NCBI GenBank assembly: GCA_903842345.1
Contig: CAIMLR010000007.1
Span: forward strand, 248,001-312,000
Origin: an uncultured Myxococcales bacterium
GTDB lineage: Bacteria > Myxococcota_A > UBA9042
Length of the DNA: 64,000 nt
Direction: 5' to 3'
The translations under genes were made by a program, and so were the position numbers. Position 1 is the first letter of the stretch. Each line of letters starts with the position of its first letter. The notes under the pieces were generated by a model, which was not told where the DNA came from, ran no database searches, and saw only the letters and a program-made list of their open reading frames with translations. Positions 36,528-45,250 of the stretch are shown piece after piece.

Positions 36528-37802
36528 GTGTCCGACGCGCGGCCGATCACCAACATCACCGATTTCGTCTGCAGTGCATGCTGGACCGGCTTCAGCCGCA
36601 GCGATGCCGGCGTGATGCAAGGCGATCGCCTGATTTGCCCGCACTGCGGCGCGCCCGTGCCGACGGACGAGGGCGACGATCAAGTGGCCTCCGCCGTGCG
36701 CAACGCACCGCGGGTCGCGGATCGCGATTCGTCAGAATTTCAGGTCCACTCCTTTCGCGACACTTCTGACTTTGCGCCGACGCCGGACGTCGCCAGTCCG
36801 GTCGATTCAGTCGGCGGATGGCTGCCGCCGGAACAGCGGAATCAGGCGACCCAGCAGACCCCGCGGCCGGTGGCGGACAGCGACGATTTTGACGAAGGTT
36901 TTGATGGCGGCGTGCTGGTCGGCGACCCCGATCACGATTTCTCCGTCGCGGAGCGCACGCTGAGCGGTTCGGACGACGACAACGCGCTTCTGGAAGCCCT
37001 GCGCCAGACCTCCCCGATTCCCAAGGCATTTGTCGTCGGCGAAGAGCTGTCGATCGCCACGGACGAGCCGACGCCGGTCGACATCACGGCGATGACCGAC
37101 ATGGACGAAGCGGCGGCACTGGCCGACTTGCTCGAAGCCCCATTGCCGGAGATGGACCTCGCGCATCGCGACTGGAAGCTCAAGGCGATGGGCATCACCT
37201 ACAACTTCCACGGCCTCGATCCGCTGTTCAGCTGGGCGGCGAACAAGAGCGGCCAGCCGATGTCCCTGTCCCACGACGGCGAGACCTGGAAGGATTTCCA
37301 CACCTTCTACGCGTCGATTCGCGATGGCGTCTCGGTCAAGAAGGCGTTTGAAAACGCGCCAGATCCGAGCAACGCGCCGCCGCCGCCGACGACGCCCCGC
37401 GTGACCCGGACGATCAATCAACTGCGCCCGGAGCTGCCGGAGTTGGAAGGCTTGCGGCCTCCGGTTGAATCGGCGCCCAAGGATCTCGGTCCGTCGCGCA
37501 CGCCGAGCACGACCGGCAACCTGGTGAGCCGCGCGACGACCAATCCGGCCAACCAATCGCTGCAGGGCGCGAGCCAGCCTTCCGGTAGCGCGATTCGTCC
37601 CGCCGCGGCGGGCACCACGAGCCGCAGTCAGGCGTCGCTGTCGCCGAGTTCATCGCCGTCCAAGCGGATGCCGGTCGCGAACATCGAGCAGAAGGCGCTC
37701 TTCACGCCGCCGCGCATCGCGGCCATCGCGGTTGTCCTCTTGCTGGCGATTCTCGCGGCGCTGCACTTCACCGGCGTCGTCAAGTTTCCCGGGCTGCCGT
37801 AG
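36528..37802 (+). CDS. Zinc-ribbon protein with GYF-like domain and C-terminal membrane anchor
   Basis: A 424-aa protein from GTG 36528 (GGGAGG 8 nt upstream); an upstream TTG at 36483 lacks a ribosome-binding site. The N-terminus is a zinc ribbon (CSACWTGFS, then LICPHCGAPVP). A long acidic disordered region follows. Near residues 215-265 is a compact domain (YNFHGLDPLFSWAANKSGQP, HDGETWKDFHTFY) resembling GYF-like signalling domains paired with zinc ribbons in myxobacterial proteins. A Ser/Ala/Pro-rich linker leads to a single C-terminal helix (IAAIAVVLLLAILAALHF). Most of the chain is therefore cytoplasmic and tail-anchored. The role is unknown, probably signalling or scaffolding. Confidence 0.75.
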   Translation: MSDARPITNITDFVCSACWTGFSRSDAGVMQGDRLICPHCGAPVPTDEGDDQVASAVRNAPRVADRDSSEFQVHSFRDTSDFAPTPDVASPVDSVGGWLPPEQRNQATQQTPRPVADSDDFDEGFDGGVLVGDPDHDFSVAERTLSGSDDDNALLEALRQTSPIPKAFVVGEELSIATDEPTPVDITAMTDMDEAAALADLLEAPLPEMDLAHRDWKLKAMGITYNFHGLDPLFSWAANKSGQPMSLSHDGETWKDFHTFYASIRDGVSVKKAFENAPDPSNAPPPPTTPRVTRTINQLRPELPELEGLRPPVESAPKDLGPSRTPSTTGNLVSRATTNPANQSLQGASQPSGSAIRPAAAGTTSRSQASLSPSSSPSKRMPVANIEQKALFTPPRIAAIAVVLLLAILAALHFTGVVKFPGLP

Positions 37803-37807
37803 CGCGC

Positions 37808-37841
37808 CGTTCCTGAACGAGCAGCGTTCCTGAACAAGCAA
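37808..37841. repeat. Two 17-bp tandem repeats with internal palindrome between convergent genes
   Basis: Units 37808-37824 and 37825-37841 share CGTTCCTGAAC and AGCA, with 2 differences in 17 bp. Each holds the hyphenated palindrome GTTCCTGAAC. CAGCGTT (37822-37828) and AACGCTG (37840-37846) can also form a 7-bp stem. There is no T-run, so it is not a typical terminator. Confidence 0.65.
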
Positions 37842-37852
37842 CGCTGGCACGG

Positions 37853-38590
37853 CTACGGCGCGCAGACGCCGCCCGTGCTCGGATACGGGACGTTCTTGCT
37901 GTCCACCAACTGGTAGCACTGCTGCAAGCTCGGGCACTGGCCGGCCTTGACCGGCACCGTCGCGTCGCACGTCCGGCGGCAGATCTTGTCCACGGCGTCG
38001 CAGATCATCGGGTGACCGTCCGCCGCCAAACCGCATTCCGTGAGGTTGCACGGGTCGCAAACGGCGTTTTCAGCGAGCGCGGTGTGCTTCTTGCACAGCG
38101 TTTGCTTGATGGCCGGGCCGTAGTAGCAGCCATAGTCCGCCGCGCAGCCGCTCCACGTGGCGAGGTTGCACGCGGCAAAGACCACGTCCGACGAGACCGA
38201 CTGATTGCACACGCCGATCGGCGTACCCACAGGCGGCGTGCCGGTGTCCGTGGTGCTCGCATCCGTGCCGGCGGTGTCGCCCGTCGTCGCATCCGTGCCG
38301 TTGGTGTCGCCCGCGAGGCCGTCGTCGCTTGTCGTGTCGTTGCTGACCGTCGCGTCACCGGTCGCGTCGTCGGCGGAGACGTTGCAGGCGAACTGTCGCG
38401 TGCCGGGCTGCTGGCAGTAGCCGCACTCGCAGCTCCAGCCCGAGAGGCAGTCGCTGTCCGCGCTGCAATGGAACAGTTCGCCGGGCGTCGTGGCGTTGCG
38501 GCCGTCCGTGCACGCGCTGAGCGCGAGCGCGAACAGCACGACCAAACCTTGGAGGACTGATTTTTGCCGGATCACGTTGACCACCCTCAT
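37853..38590 (-). CDS. Cys-rich lipoprotein with Asp/Thr-rich stalk
   Basis: A 245-aa lipoprotein. The signal (LVVLFALALSAC) has a lipobox. A first Cys-rich patch (FHCSADSDCLSGWSCECGYC) is followed by a ~50-residue Asp/Thr/Gly stalk of repeated TDATTGDTAGT-like units. A second Cys-rich globular part completes it (SGCAADYGCYYGPAIKQTLC, CDPCNLTECG, KICRRTCDA). This organisation is typical of surface lipoproteins of myxobacteria-like lineages. It starts directly after the stop of the upstream gene (TAGATG), so it is translationally coupled to the TPR protein. The function is unknown. Confidence 0.82.
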   Translation of the reverse strand: MRVVNVIRQKSVLQGLVVLFALALSACTDGRNATTPGELFHCSADSDCLSGWSCECGYCQQPGTRQFACNVSADDATGDATVSNDTTSDDGLAGDTNGTDATTGDTAGTDASTTDTGTPPVGTPIGVCNQSVSSDVVFAACNLATWSGCAADYGCYYGPAIKQTLCKKHTALAENAVCDPCNLTECGLAADGHPMICDAVDKICRRTCDATVPVKAGQCPSLQQCYQLVDSKNVPYPSTGGVCAP

Positions 38591-39505
38591 CTAAAAGTGC
38601 CCCGCGAGCGTCCACATGGCGCCGCCCTGATTGGGAACCACGCCCGGCGTCAGCGCCATGCGCCCCTGCGAACGGCCGTCCTGCCACCAGAGAATGCCTC
38701 CGGTGATGACCGCCGCCGCGCCGATGCCGCCCAGCACGCCGGCAGTGACTTGCCGGGCGTTGTAGGTCGAAATCCCGCTGTCCATCTCCACCTGCGTCAC
38801 CGTGCCGTGCAGCGTCAGGTTCTGGTTGTTGGGCACCTGATCGGCGGCGAGGCGCGCGTCCAGGTTGGCCAGATCGCTGTGCGCGACAATGCCCACCGCG
38901 ATCGACGCGAGGATGAGCACCGCGCCGGTCGACATCGTCACGACGGCCGCCGTCTTCATCCCGGACCACTCGTCACGGGTGGGCTTGGCCACGTTCAGGT
39001 CGGCCACGTCCTTGGGCGGCTCCACCATGGGCGGATCCTCGATGACCGGCGCCACTTTCAGCGGCGGCACAGCGACTGGGACGGGCTGCGGCTCCGGCGG
39101 CGCGACCTTGACCGGCGGCGGCGCGGCGACCTTGGTATTCTGCGCGGCGATCCGGGCGTTCAGCGCCGCGATGTGCGCCTGGGCATCTGCGCGTCCGGCA
39201 ACGCTGTCCGCGTCATTGCCGCGATCGATCTGGATGTACAGCTCAAACAACGGCTTGGCTTCCTGCCACAGTCCCGCCTGCTCGTACGCACGCGCGGCGT
39301 TGAAGACCGGCGCGGGTCGTTGCACCTCACCGTAAGCCTTCATGTACAACTGCGCGGCGTGCTCAAAATCGCCGGCCTGGTAGCGCTCCTTGGCCTGAGC
39401 CACGAGCGCTTCCGCCTGCTTTTCCTGGTCAGCAGTCGTCGCGAAAGCCGACGCGGCCGCCATCGTGAGCACTACAACCATCAGAAGGGAAAACGCTGTT
39501 TTCAT
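38591..39505 (-). CDS. TPR-containing envelope protein
   Basis: A 304-aa protein with a signal (LLMVVVLTMAAASAFATTA). TPR-like helices (KQAEALVAQAKERYQAGDFE, APVFNAARAYEQAGLWQEA, residues ~25-110) come next. A Pro/Val-rich linker (PPPVKVAPPEPQPVPVAVPP) is followed by two hydrophobic segments (VVTMSTGAVLILASIAVGIV and VTAGVLGGIGAAAVITGGIL). The chain ends in an aromatic WTLAGHF. ATG 39505 has GAGG upstream. It may form part of an envelope complex with the adjacent lipoprotein. No more specific family is recognised. Confidence 0.78.
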   Translation of the reverse strand: MKTAFSLLMVVVLTMAAASAFATTADQEKQAEALVAQAKERYQAGDFEHAAQLYMKAYGEVQRPAPVFNAARAYEQAGLWQEAKPLFELYIQIDRGNDADSVAGRADAQAHIAALNARIAAQNTKVAAPPPVKVAPPEPQPVPVAVPPLKVAPVIEDPPMVEPPKDVADLNVAKPTRDEWSGMKTAAVVTMSTGAVLILASIAVGIVAHSDLANLDARLAADQVPNNQNLTLHGTVTQVEMDSGISTYNARQVTAGVLGGIGAAAVITGGILWWQDGRSQGRMALTPGVVPNQGGAMWTLAGHF

Positions 39506-39510
39506 GGCCT

Positions 39511-39540
39511 CAGCATCGTTTGCGTTGTGGAGCGTGTCAA
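39511..39540 (-). promoter_or_regulatory. Putative promoter for the TPR protein-lipoprotein pair
   Basis: Minus strand: a perfect TTGACA (39540-39535) followed after 17-18 bp by a weak -10 region (GATGCTG). The rating rests on the -35. Confidence 0.4.
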
Positions 39541-39574
39541 ACCGCTCTCTTCAACGCGGCTCGGCGGCAAAGAT

Positions 39575-40741
39575 TCACGCGAGTTCGGCGATCAGGCTGT
39601 CCAACCGCCCCAACGCGCGCGGCACGACGCCCAGATGCCCGTCGTTGCACCACAAATCGCCGCGCTCCACGCCGGGCCGAGCGCGCAGCTCCAGGGCCGC
39701 GCGGCGGTCATCGCCAAGGTCGCGCGCCAACGCCGCGAGGTCCAGGCCCGCCGCCAGCCGCAGTCCGGTGAGCAGCCGCTCGTCGTGGTGCTGATCGGCG
39801 TCAATGGACTCCCGCAGGTCTTCACACAGCTGCCGCTCCGCCAGCGCCGCCATCCAGCGCTCGTGCTTGCGGGAATTGCCGTAGCGCAGCCCCACCGCGC
39901 CGGGCTCCGGCAGGAAACCGTGGGCGCCGACGCCGACCGCCAGATAATACCGCCCCGTCCAGTACGCCAGGTTGTGCCGCGACGGGTGTCCCGGCCGCGC
40001 GTAGTTGGACACTTCGTACCGCGCCAAGCCATACGGCGCGAGCAGCCCCGGCAGCGCGTCCAGCATCGTCGCCTGCAGGTCGTCGTCCGGCCGCGCCACG
40101 AGCCCGCGCTTGACCTGAGCCGCGAGCGGCGTGCCCGACTCCACGGTCAGGCTGTACGCTGACAGGTGGCTCAGGCCGTAGTCGAGGATGCCCGCGACGT
40201 CCGTCCGCAAGTCCAGCAGCGTCTGGCCCGGCACGCCAAAGATGAGATCCGCATTGGCGGAACGCAGCCGGCCCGTGGCCAGCAGATCGCCCAGTTGCGC
40301 GAGCGTCTGGCGGGCGGCCGCGGCGTCATGCAGGCGGTCGAGCGCGCGCAGGCGGGCGTCGTGCAGCGCCTGGATGCCCACCGACACACGCGTGATTCCG
40401 GCCGTCGCATAGGCGGCAAGATCGCCGGACTCCAGCGCGCCGGGATTGGCTTCCAGGGTAATCTCTGGGTTTTCGGCAAAACCGGCGCGGCGGTTCAGCC
40501 AGTCGAGCACGGCCGCGATCGCCGCCGGTCCCCAGAGCGACGGGGTCCCGCCGCCAAAGAACACCGTCTCCAGCGGCGCGAACTGCTGCGAGGCAGCGCG
40601 CATTTCCAGCTCGGTCAGGATGTGCTGGAGGTAGCGTTCGCGCGGAATGACCCGTGCGACCGTCGTGGCAAAATCGCAGTAGCCGCAGCGATGCAGGCAG
40701 TACGGAAAATGGATGTAGACGTGGCGGATCGCGGGATTCAT
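39575..40741 (-). CDS. hemW: HemW-like radical SAM protein
   Basis: A 388-aa protein of the HemN/HemW group. The radical SAM motif is C15-x3-C19-x2-C22 (YCLHRCGYCDF), followed by TVFFGGGTPSLW, EITLEANPGAL and ADLIFGVPGQT. The HNLAYWTGRYYLAVGVGAHG block is also present. Length and C15-x3-C-x2-C arrangement without the extra upstream HemN residues favour HemW, a haem chaperone, over the coproporphyrinogen dehydrogenase HemN. It is cytoplasmic. Its ATG overlaps the stop of the upstream gene by 4 bp. HemW is known to be mis-annotated as a coproporphyrinogen oxidase. Confidence 0.92.
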   Translation of the reverse strand: MNPAIRHVYIHFPYCLHRCGYCDFATTVARVIPRERYLQHILTELEMRAASQQFAPLETVFFGGGTPSLWGPAAIAAVLDWLNRRAGFAENPEITLEANPGALESGDLAAYATAGITRVSVGIQALHDARLRALDRLHDAAAARQTLAQLGDLLATGRLRSANADLIFGVPGQTLLDLRTDVAGILDYGLSHLSAYSLTVESGTPLAAQVKRGLVARPDDDLQATMLDALPGLLAPYGLARYEVSNYARPGHPSRHNLAYWTGRYYLAVGVGAHGFLPEPGAVGLRYGNSRKHERWMAALAERQLCEDLRESIDADQHHDERLLTGLRLAAGLDLAALARDLGDDRRAALELRARPGVERGDLWCNDGHLGVVPRALGRLDSLIAELA

Positions 40742-42051
40742 CGACGGATCTTGCCTACTTCCGCCGGCAGCAAGTGCTTGGCCAGGGCGGTTTGGAACGC
40801 GTCGCCGACCAGCACGTGGAGCCGCGGAGGTCCTTGCGCCGGCACGTCCAGCACGGAGAGCGACGGCTGCTGGCACGCATCCTGGCCGAGAGGGCGCACG
40901 CAGCCTGCCGACTGCGCCTCGCCCACGCCGATCACCCGCGCGCCGCCGAAGCGACCGTCGTAGAACACGCCAGACGCGGAGAGGACCGCTGCGACCTGAT
41001 GGCGCAGCGCGTATTCGTAGATCCGATAGGCGCGATCGGCGATCAGCTCGGCATCCCGCGTCAACGTCAGCGGCCGCGCGGAGAGCAGCAGGCTTGTGCG
41101 ATAGGCGCTTGTCCACTGCAACACGTCGTGCAGCCGCTTCAATTCAGCTTCCGCCAGCGTCTCGCCGCGGGTGTCGACTGCCGCCAAGCCCACGTCGCCG
41201 ATCGACCAGGCGCCCAATTCGCGGTTGCCGCGGCGGATCGGCGTCAGCACGTCCCCCGGATTGCGCAGGACCTCGAGCGGCGGCGCGTCGCCCTGCAGTT
41301 GCCGCGGCCAGTACAGCAGCGCCACCGTCAGTGCGCCATTGTCGATCGCCTGCGCCAGCGCCTGCGCCGAGGCGTCATCGCCTGTCGCCACAAGCACTTC
41401 GGCCTGCACGTCCGTCGCGACCGCCGTCACCCGCGCGGCCATCGCGTCGTCGATCGGCCCGCCGGCGAACAGCAGCCGCGTCCCGTCCGCCTTGGGCAGG
41501 CGCTCGGCATCGGCGCGTTCTTCGCCATCGGCAGCCAGCACGGCGAGCCGCTCAACCGGAAGACGCAGCGTCGCCACTTCCGTCGGCTGGCCCCGGCGCA
41601 TCGCTTCAACCGTCACGTGGCGATCGCGCACACTCTCCGCGAACACGTGCTCCACGACCGCGCCCGCGACCGGTTCACTGCCATCTTCAAAATGCCAGAC
41701 AAAGCGCTCAAACGGCAGATCCGTCTGCACGCTCAGGCGCACGCGGGTGTTGGCCCAAACGCGGAGTTCAGCCGGGTCGGCGATCACGTGCAGGGCCGCA
41801 TCCGCGGCGGTCAGTGGCGCGGGTGGATCGACCGCTGGCGACGCCGCGACCGGCAACGCCACTCCGTCCGCTGCACCGGCATCGGCGGCCGCAACGTCGG
41901 CAACGGCTGGGCTCGGCGCAGCCGCCACCGCTGGCGCCGCATCGCGACCGCGCCACAGCGCAACGCCCGCCGCGATCCCGCCACCCACGACCGCGGCCGC
42001 CAGCAGCGCTGCCAGGAATGTTGCGCGATTGTGCGGAGTTGAATCGGTCAC
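40738..42051 (-). CDS. Membrane-anchored protein with Ig-like and phosphoesterase-like regions, unknown function
   Basis: A 437-aa protein from GTG 42051. One N-terminal transmembrane helix (FLAALLAAAVVGGGIAAGVAL) is followed by an Ala/Val/Pro-rich linker. A beta-sandwich-like segment of the PKD type (AELRVWANTRVRLSVQTDLP, then FVWHFEDGSEPVAGAVVEHVF) comes next. The C-terminal half alternates strands and helices (WSIGDVGLAAVDTRGETLAE, TSLLLSARPL, HQVAAVLSASGVFYDGRF), recalling calcineurin-type phosphoesterases but without their His/Asp metal ligands. I infer a degenerate, non-catalytic phosphoesterase fold. It is coupled to hemW by a 4-bp overlap; any functional link is unproven. Confidence 0.7.
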   Translation of the reverse strand: MTDSTPHNRATFLAALLAAAVVGGGIAAGVALWRGRDAAPAVAAAPSPAVADVAAADAGAADGVALPVAASPAVDPPAPLTAADAALHVIADPAELRVWANTRVRLSVQTDLPFERFVWHFEDGSEPVAGAVVEHVFAESVRDRHVTVEAMRRGQPTEVATLRLPVERLAVLAADGEERADAERLPKADGTRLLFAGGPIDDAMAARVTAVATDVQAEVLVATGDDASAQALAQAIDNGALTVALLYWPRQLQGDAPPLEVLRNPGDVLTPIRRGNRELGAWSIGDVGLAAVDTRGETLAEAELKRLHDVLQWTSAYRTSLLLSARPLTLTRDAELIADRAYRIYEYALRHQVAAVLSASGVFYDGRFGGARVIGVGEAQSAGCVRPLGQDACQQPSLSVLDVPAQGPPRLHVLVGDAFQTALAKHLLPAEVGKIRR

Positions 42052-42091
42052 GCGGGTTCGTCCAATGACCTGCCAGGGCGCGGCAAGTCCG

Positions 42092-42121
42092 TTGACCCTG
42101 ACGCAGGGCCGCAGGTAGTAT
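42092..42121 (+). promoter_or_regulatory. Putative promoter with internal palindrome
   Basis: TTGACC (42092-42097), 18-bp spacer, TAGTAT (42116-42121). The palindrome CCCTG-ACG-CAGGG (42096-42108) lies across the -35 end and spacer and could be an operator. It drives the gene starting at 42243 and leaves a ~115-nt leader. Confidence 0.55.
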
Positions 42122-42242
42122 GGAAACCAAGCGGGGCCAAGCGCAACCAGCGATGGCCACGCCGACGAAGTCCGGGCAAATCCCGGGCCTGACCGCCCCG
42201 GCGCCGACTGACGCAGGCGACGCCAACCGACGCGGGAGACGC

Positions 42243-43490
42243 ATGATACGCCCCATCCACATCGCGACTGCCATCCTGCCGCTGGCCCTCCTCGCGCCCG
42301 CGCCGGCGCACGCCGCGGCTTGGGACGAGCAGGCGATGACTTGCCTTGTCGCGTTCAACAAACCCGCTGACGCCAATGAAAAATCCCTGGTCGGTTGCGC
42401 GGACGCGTTTGGCTCAAGCGCGCGGCTGGAACGGGTGTCGGCCCATGATCGCAAGTCGATCGAACAGGGCCTGCGCTGGCTGTACGAGAACGGCAGCGAC
42501 GCGAATTCCGCGATTGCGCGCGAGAGCCTGCTGCGGCTGGACGTGAAGTTGCCGCCGCACGCGCCCAAGCCGCAGGAGACCGCCACCGCGCGGACGAGCG
42601 ACGAGCGCAAGCGCTACGATCCGCCCGAAGCGCGCACGGCCGATCGCGAGGCTGCCGAGAAGCTGGCCAAAGACGGCATTGCCCTGAACAAGAAGAAGAA
42701 ATGGAAGGACGGCGCGGCCGCGATGGAAAAGGCGCTGGACAAGGATCCGCGCTCTGAGACGGCGCTGTACAACCTGGCGTGCAGTGAAGCCAACCTGAAC
42801 GACAAGCACGCGGACGCGTCCCTGCACCTGCGCAACCTGGCGGATCTCGGCACGGATTCGGCGACGGCGCGGCTGATCAAGGCGCGGACTGACGCGGATT
42901 TTGACGGCATCCGCGACGACGCGGAGTTCAAGCGCGTGACGGGCGCGGTGCGTGTGCAGGTCGTCAACACGATCGGCGGTCCGGGCGAGCCGGCGGTGGA
43001 GAACATTGAAAAGCTGCTGATCAAGCTGGACCAGCGCAAGCCGGACGCCAAGGATGACGACAGCGCGCCGCTCGATCACCCGCAGATCCTGTTCAAGCCG
43101 CACGCCAAGGCGCAGACGGGGCTGCTGGCTGAGTTGCTGAACCATCCCAAGGTCGAGTTGCAGCCGATGGCGGCGGACAATCCCAGCAAGTACGACATCG
43201 TGGTGCGCTGGGGCGCGAAGGTGACGGTCGATCCGGACGGCAAGAAAAAGGCCGACAGCATCGGACCGGAAGTCGTCGATGATCAGGTCGCGGCGGCGCG
43301 GCGCAAGCAAAACAAAGTGCTGGCGCAACCCGAGCAGGCGATCAACAAGGTCAACAAAGTGGTCGATACGCCCGGTCGGACGTATACGGAAGCGGAGAAC
43401 ATGGGCAAGCGCGCGACGAGCACAGTGGACAAGGCCAAAGGCGCTGCTGAGAAGGTCAAGGGCCTGACCGACAAGATCAACAAGCTCTGA
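42243..43490 (+). CDS. Exported TPR-like protein of unknown function
   Basis: A 415-aa protein with a signal peptide (IATAILPLALLAPAPAHAAA). A charged helical middle includes a TPR-like pair (EKLAKDGIALNKKKKWKDGA, MEKALDKDPRSETALYNLAC, ~140-185). The second half is Lys/Asp-rich with an internal beta segment (YDIVVRWGAKVTVDPDGKKK). The C-terminal tail is a Lys/Ala amphipathic helix (AKGAAEKVKGLTDKINKL). ATG 42243 has GGGAGA upstream. It is followed after 3 bp by a small membrane protein gene. I recognise no family beyond the TPR-like helices. Confidence 0.75.
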   Translation: MIRPIHIATAILPLALLAPAPAHAAAWDEQAMTCLVAFNKPADANEKSLVGCADAFGSSARLERVSAHDRKSIEQGLRWLYENGSDANSAIARESLLRLDVKLPPHAPKPQETATARTSDERKRYDPPEARTADREAAEKLAKDGIALNKKKKWKDGAAAMEKALDKDPRSETALYNLACSEANLNDKHADASLHLRNLADLGTDSATARLIKARTDADFDGIRDDAEFKRVTGAVRVQVVNTIGGPGEPAVENIEKLLIKLDQRKPDAKDDDSAPLDHPQILFKPHAKAQTGLLAELLNHPKVELQPMAADNPSKYDIVVRWGAKVTVDPDGKKKADSIGPEVVDDQVAAARRKQNKVLAQPEQAINKVNKVVDTPGRTYTEAENMGKRATSTVDKAKGAAEKVKGLTDKINKL

Positions 43491-43493
43491 GAT

Positions 43494-43772
43494 ATGCAAG
43501 CGATTTTCAGCCACATGACCGGAATTGAATGGGCAGTCGTCTTCTTGGCGACGGCCGTGTGCCTGTTGGGCGCGGTGCTGCCGATGCTGGGCAATCTGCT
43601 CGGGCGGTTGTTCCTCGGCGAAGATCCGCTTCTGGCGCGTTGGAAACAGGCGCGCCAGACGCGACGCGAGGCGACGATTGCCGCGCGCCAGACCAAGCGC
43701 GAGGCCAAGAAGGCCCAGAAGGCCGCCAAGACGGAGCGGCTCGCAGGGCCATCCAAGACCGCGCCGCACTAG
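43494..43772 (+). CDS. Small single-pass membrane protein with basic tail
   Basis: A 92-aa protein with one N-terminal transmembrane segment (WAVVFLATAVCLLGAVLPML). A short linker follows, then a strongly basic Ala/Lys/Arg helix (RQTKREAKKAQKAAKTERLA) that should lie in the cytoplasm. It begins 3 bp after the preceding stop, so it is co-transcribed with it. The basic coiled tail could bind nucleic acid or an acidic partner. The function is unknown. Confidence 0.65.
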   Translation: MQAIFSHMTGIEWAVVFLATAVCLLGAVLPMLGNLLGRLFLGEDPLLARWKQARQTRREATIAARQTKREAKKAQKAAKTERLAGPSKTAPH

Positions 43773-43802
43773 CAGCAGCCGCACCCCAGGGAGATCGACC
43801 GT

Positions 43803-44480
43803 ATGGCCGCACCGTTGACGCTTGCCTCCGCCTCACCGCGACGCAAGGAACTGCTTGAAAAACTCGGCTTTCAGGTCCGCGTTGTGCTCTCCGGCATCGA
43901 CGAGACGCAGCTGCCCGGCGAGCTGCCGGAGGACTACGCCAAGCGCGTCGCGCGCGCCAAAGTGCTGGCGGCGGTGAAGCGGCTGCAGGCGACGCTGTAC
44001 ACGTCCGACGTCGAGGCGCGGCGATCGCTTGCCGCGGGCATGCCGCGCGTGGACGAGACGGTGCGGTGGGTGATTGGCGCGGACACGGTTGTCGTTGTCG
44101 ATGACGTCATCTACGGCAAACCGACGGACGTCCAGGAAGCGCGCGAGATGCTGCAGCGGCTGTCGGGGCGCGAGCACCTCGTCATCACCGGTTTCTGCCT
44201 GTTTGACCTCAAACGCGCGCGGGAAGGCCTGCAGGCCGTGACGACCGTGGTGAAATTCAAGGAACTGACGCGGACCGAGATCGACGCGTACGTGTCGGTC
44301 GGCGAGTCGATGGACAAGGCAGGTAGCTACGCCGTCCAGGGCGTTGGCAGCTACCTCGTGGAATACTTGCGCGGCTCGTACACCAATGTCGTCGGCCTAC
44401 CACTTTGTCAGGTCATTGAGATGATGGAAGAAATGGGCGCGCGCGACGTGCTTCCCTGGGGCGCGCGGGAAACGCTATGA
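43803..44480 (+). CDS. maf: Maf-family nucleotide pyrophosphatase
   Basis: A 225-aa house-cleaning pyrophosphatase that hydrolyses non-canonical or canonical dTTP/UTP-type nucleotides. Family motifs are LASASPRRKELLEKLGF at the N-terminus, VIGADTVVVVDDVIYGKP with the catalytic Asp, and GSYAVQGVGSYLVEYLRGSY at the C-terminus. The start has GGGAG upstream. Length is slightly above the ~200-aa norm owing to an insertion near residues 65-80. It overlaps yggS by 4 bp. Confidence 0.94.
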   Translation: MAAPLTLASASPRRKELLEKLGFQVRVVLSGIDETQLPGELPEDYAKRVARAKVLAAVKRLQATLYTSDVEARRSLAAGMPRVDETVRWVIGADTVVVVDDVIYGKPTDVQEAREMLQRLSGREHLVITGFCLFDLKRAREGLQAVTTVVKFKELTRTEIDAYVSVGESMDKAGSYAVQGVGSYLVEYLRGSYTNVVGLPLCQVIEMMEEMGARDVLPWGARETL

Positions 44481-45193
44481 GCGACATTGCCGACAATCTG
44501 GCGCGTGTGCGTTCGGCGATCGCGACGGCGGCCGAAGCGGCGGGACGGCGCGCGGACGATGTGACGCTGATCGCGGTATCCAAAGGCCATGGCGCCGACG
44601 ACGTGCGGGCCGCGTACGCCGTTGGCCAGCGCGACTTTGGCGAGAACTACGTGCAGGAATGGCAGGAGAAAGCCGCGGCACTGGCGGATTTGGCGGACAT
44701 CCGCTGGCATTTCCTCGGCCACCTGCAGCGCAACAAGATTCGCCAGGTGATTGGCAAGGTCGCGCTGCTGCATTCCGCCGACGACATGGCGGGCATCGAC
44801 GAGATGCAGCGCGCCGCGTGGAGCCAAAACGTCAAGCAGGACGTGCTGTTGCAGATCAACCTCGCGGACGAAGCGCAGAAGCGCGGCTGCGGTGAGGACG
44901 ATGCCGAGCTGTTCATCGACGTGCTTTCGCGCTCGCCGAATCTGCGGCTGTGCGGTCTGATGACGTTGCCGCCGGCCGATGAAGACCCGGAGCTGACGCG
45001 CGCGTGGTTCCAGCGGCTGCGGGCGCTGCGCGATCGCCTGCAGCAGCAGTTGCGCGGCCGTCCGGGCGCACCCGCGCACCTGTGGTTGTCCATGGGCATG
45101 AGCGGCGACTACCCGGTGGCAATCGCCGAAGGCGCGACGCACGTGCGGGTTGGCACCGCGATTTTTGGCGCACGGATGCCGAAAATTCGCTGA
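44477..45193 (+). CDS. yggS: YggS-family PLP homeostasis protein
   Basis: A 238-aa cytoplasmic PLP-binding barrel protein with the cofactor Lys36 in LIAVSKGHG (most homologues read VSKT). Other motifs are FGENYVQEW, WHFLGHLQRNK and the phosphate-binding LSMGMSGDYPVAI ending in RVGTAIFGAR. It buffers vitamin B6 and amino-acid pools. It overlaps maf by ATGA and is followed by the phosphoribosyltransferase genes. Confidence 0.94.
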   Translation: MSDIADNLARVRSAIATAAEAAGRRADDVTLIAVSKGHGADDVRAAYAVGQRDFGENYVQEWQEKAAALADLADIRWHFLGHLQRNKIRQVIGKVALLHSADDMAGIDEMQRAAWSQNVKQDVLLQINLADEAQKRGCGEDDAELFIDVLSRSPNLRLCGLMTLPPADEDPELTRAWFQRLRALRDRLQQQLRGRPGAPAHLWLSMGMSGDYPVAIAEGATHVRVGTAIFGARMPKIR

Positions 45194-45250
45194 AACGGCC
45201 GGCAAAGCCAATTGGCACGCAGAAGTTGCACGTCCGTTTCGCGTTTCGCC

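Noticed and set aside
40738-41116. N-terminal extension of HemW in the same frame to 41116
   Set aside because: The radical SAM motif lies right after ATG 40741, which overlaps the upstream stop by 4 bp. The extension is Arg-rich shadow sequence.
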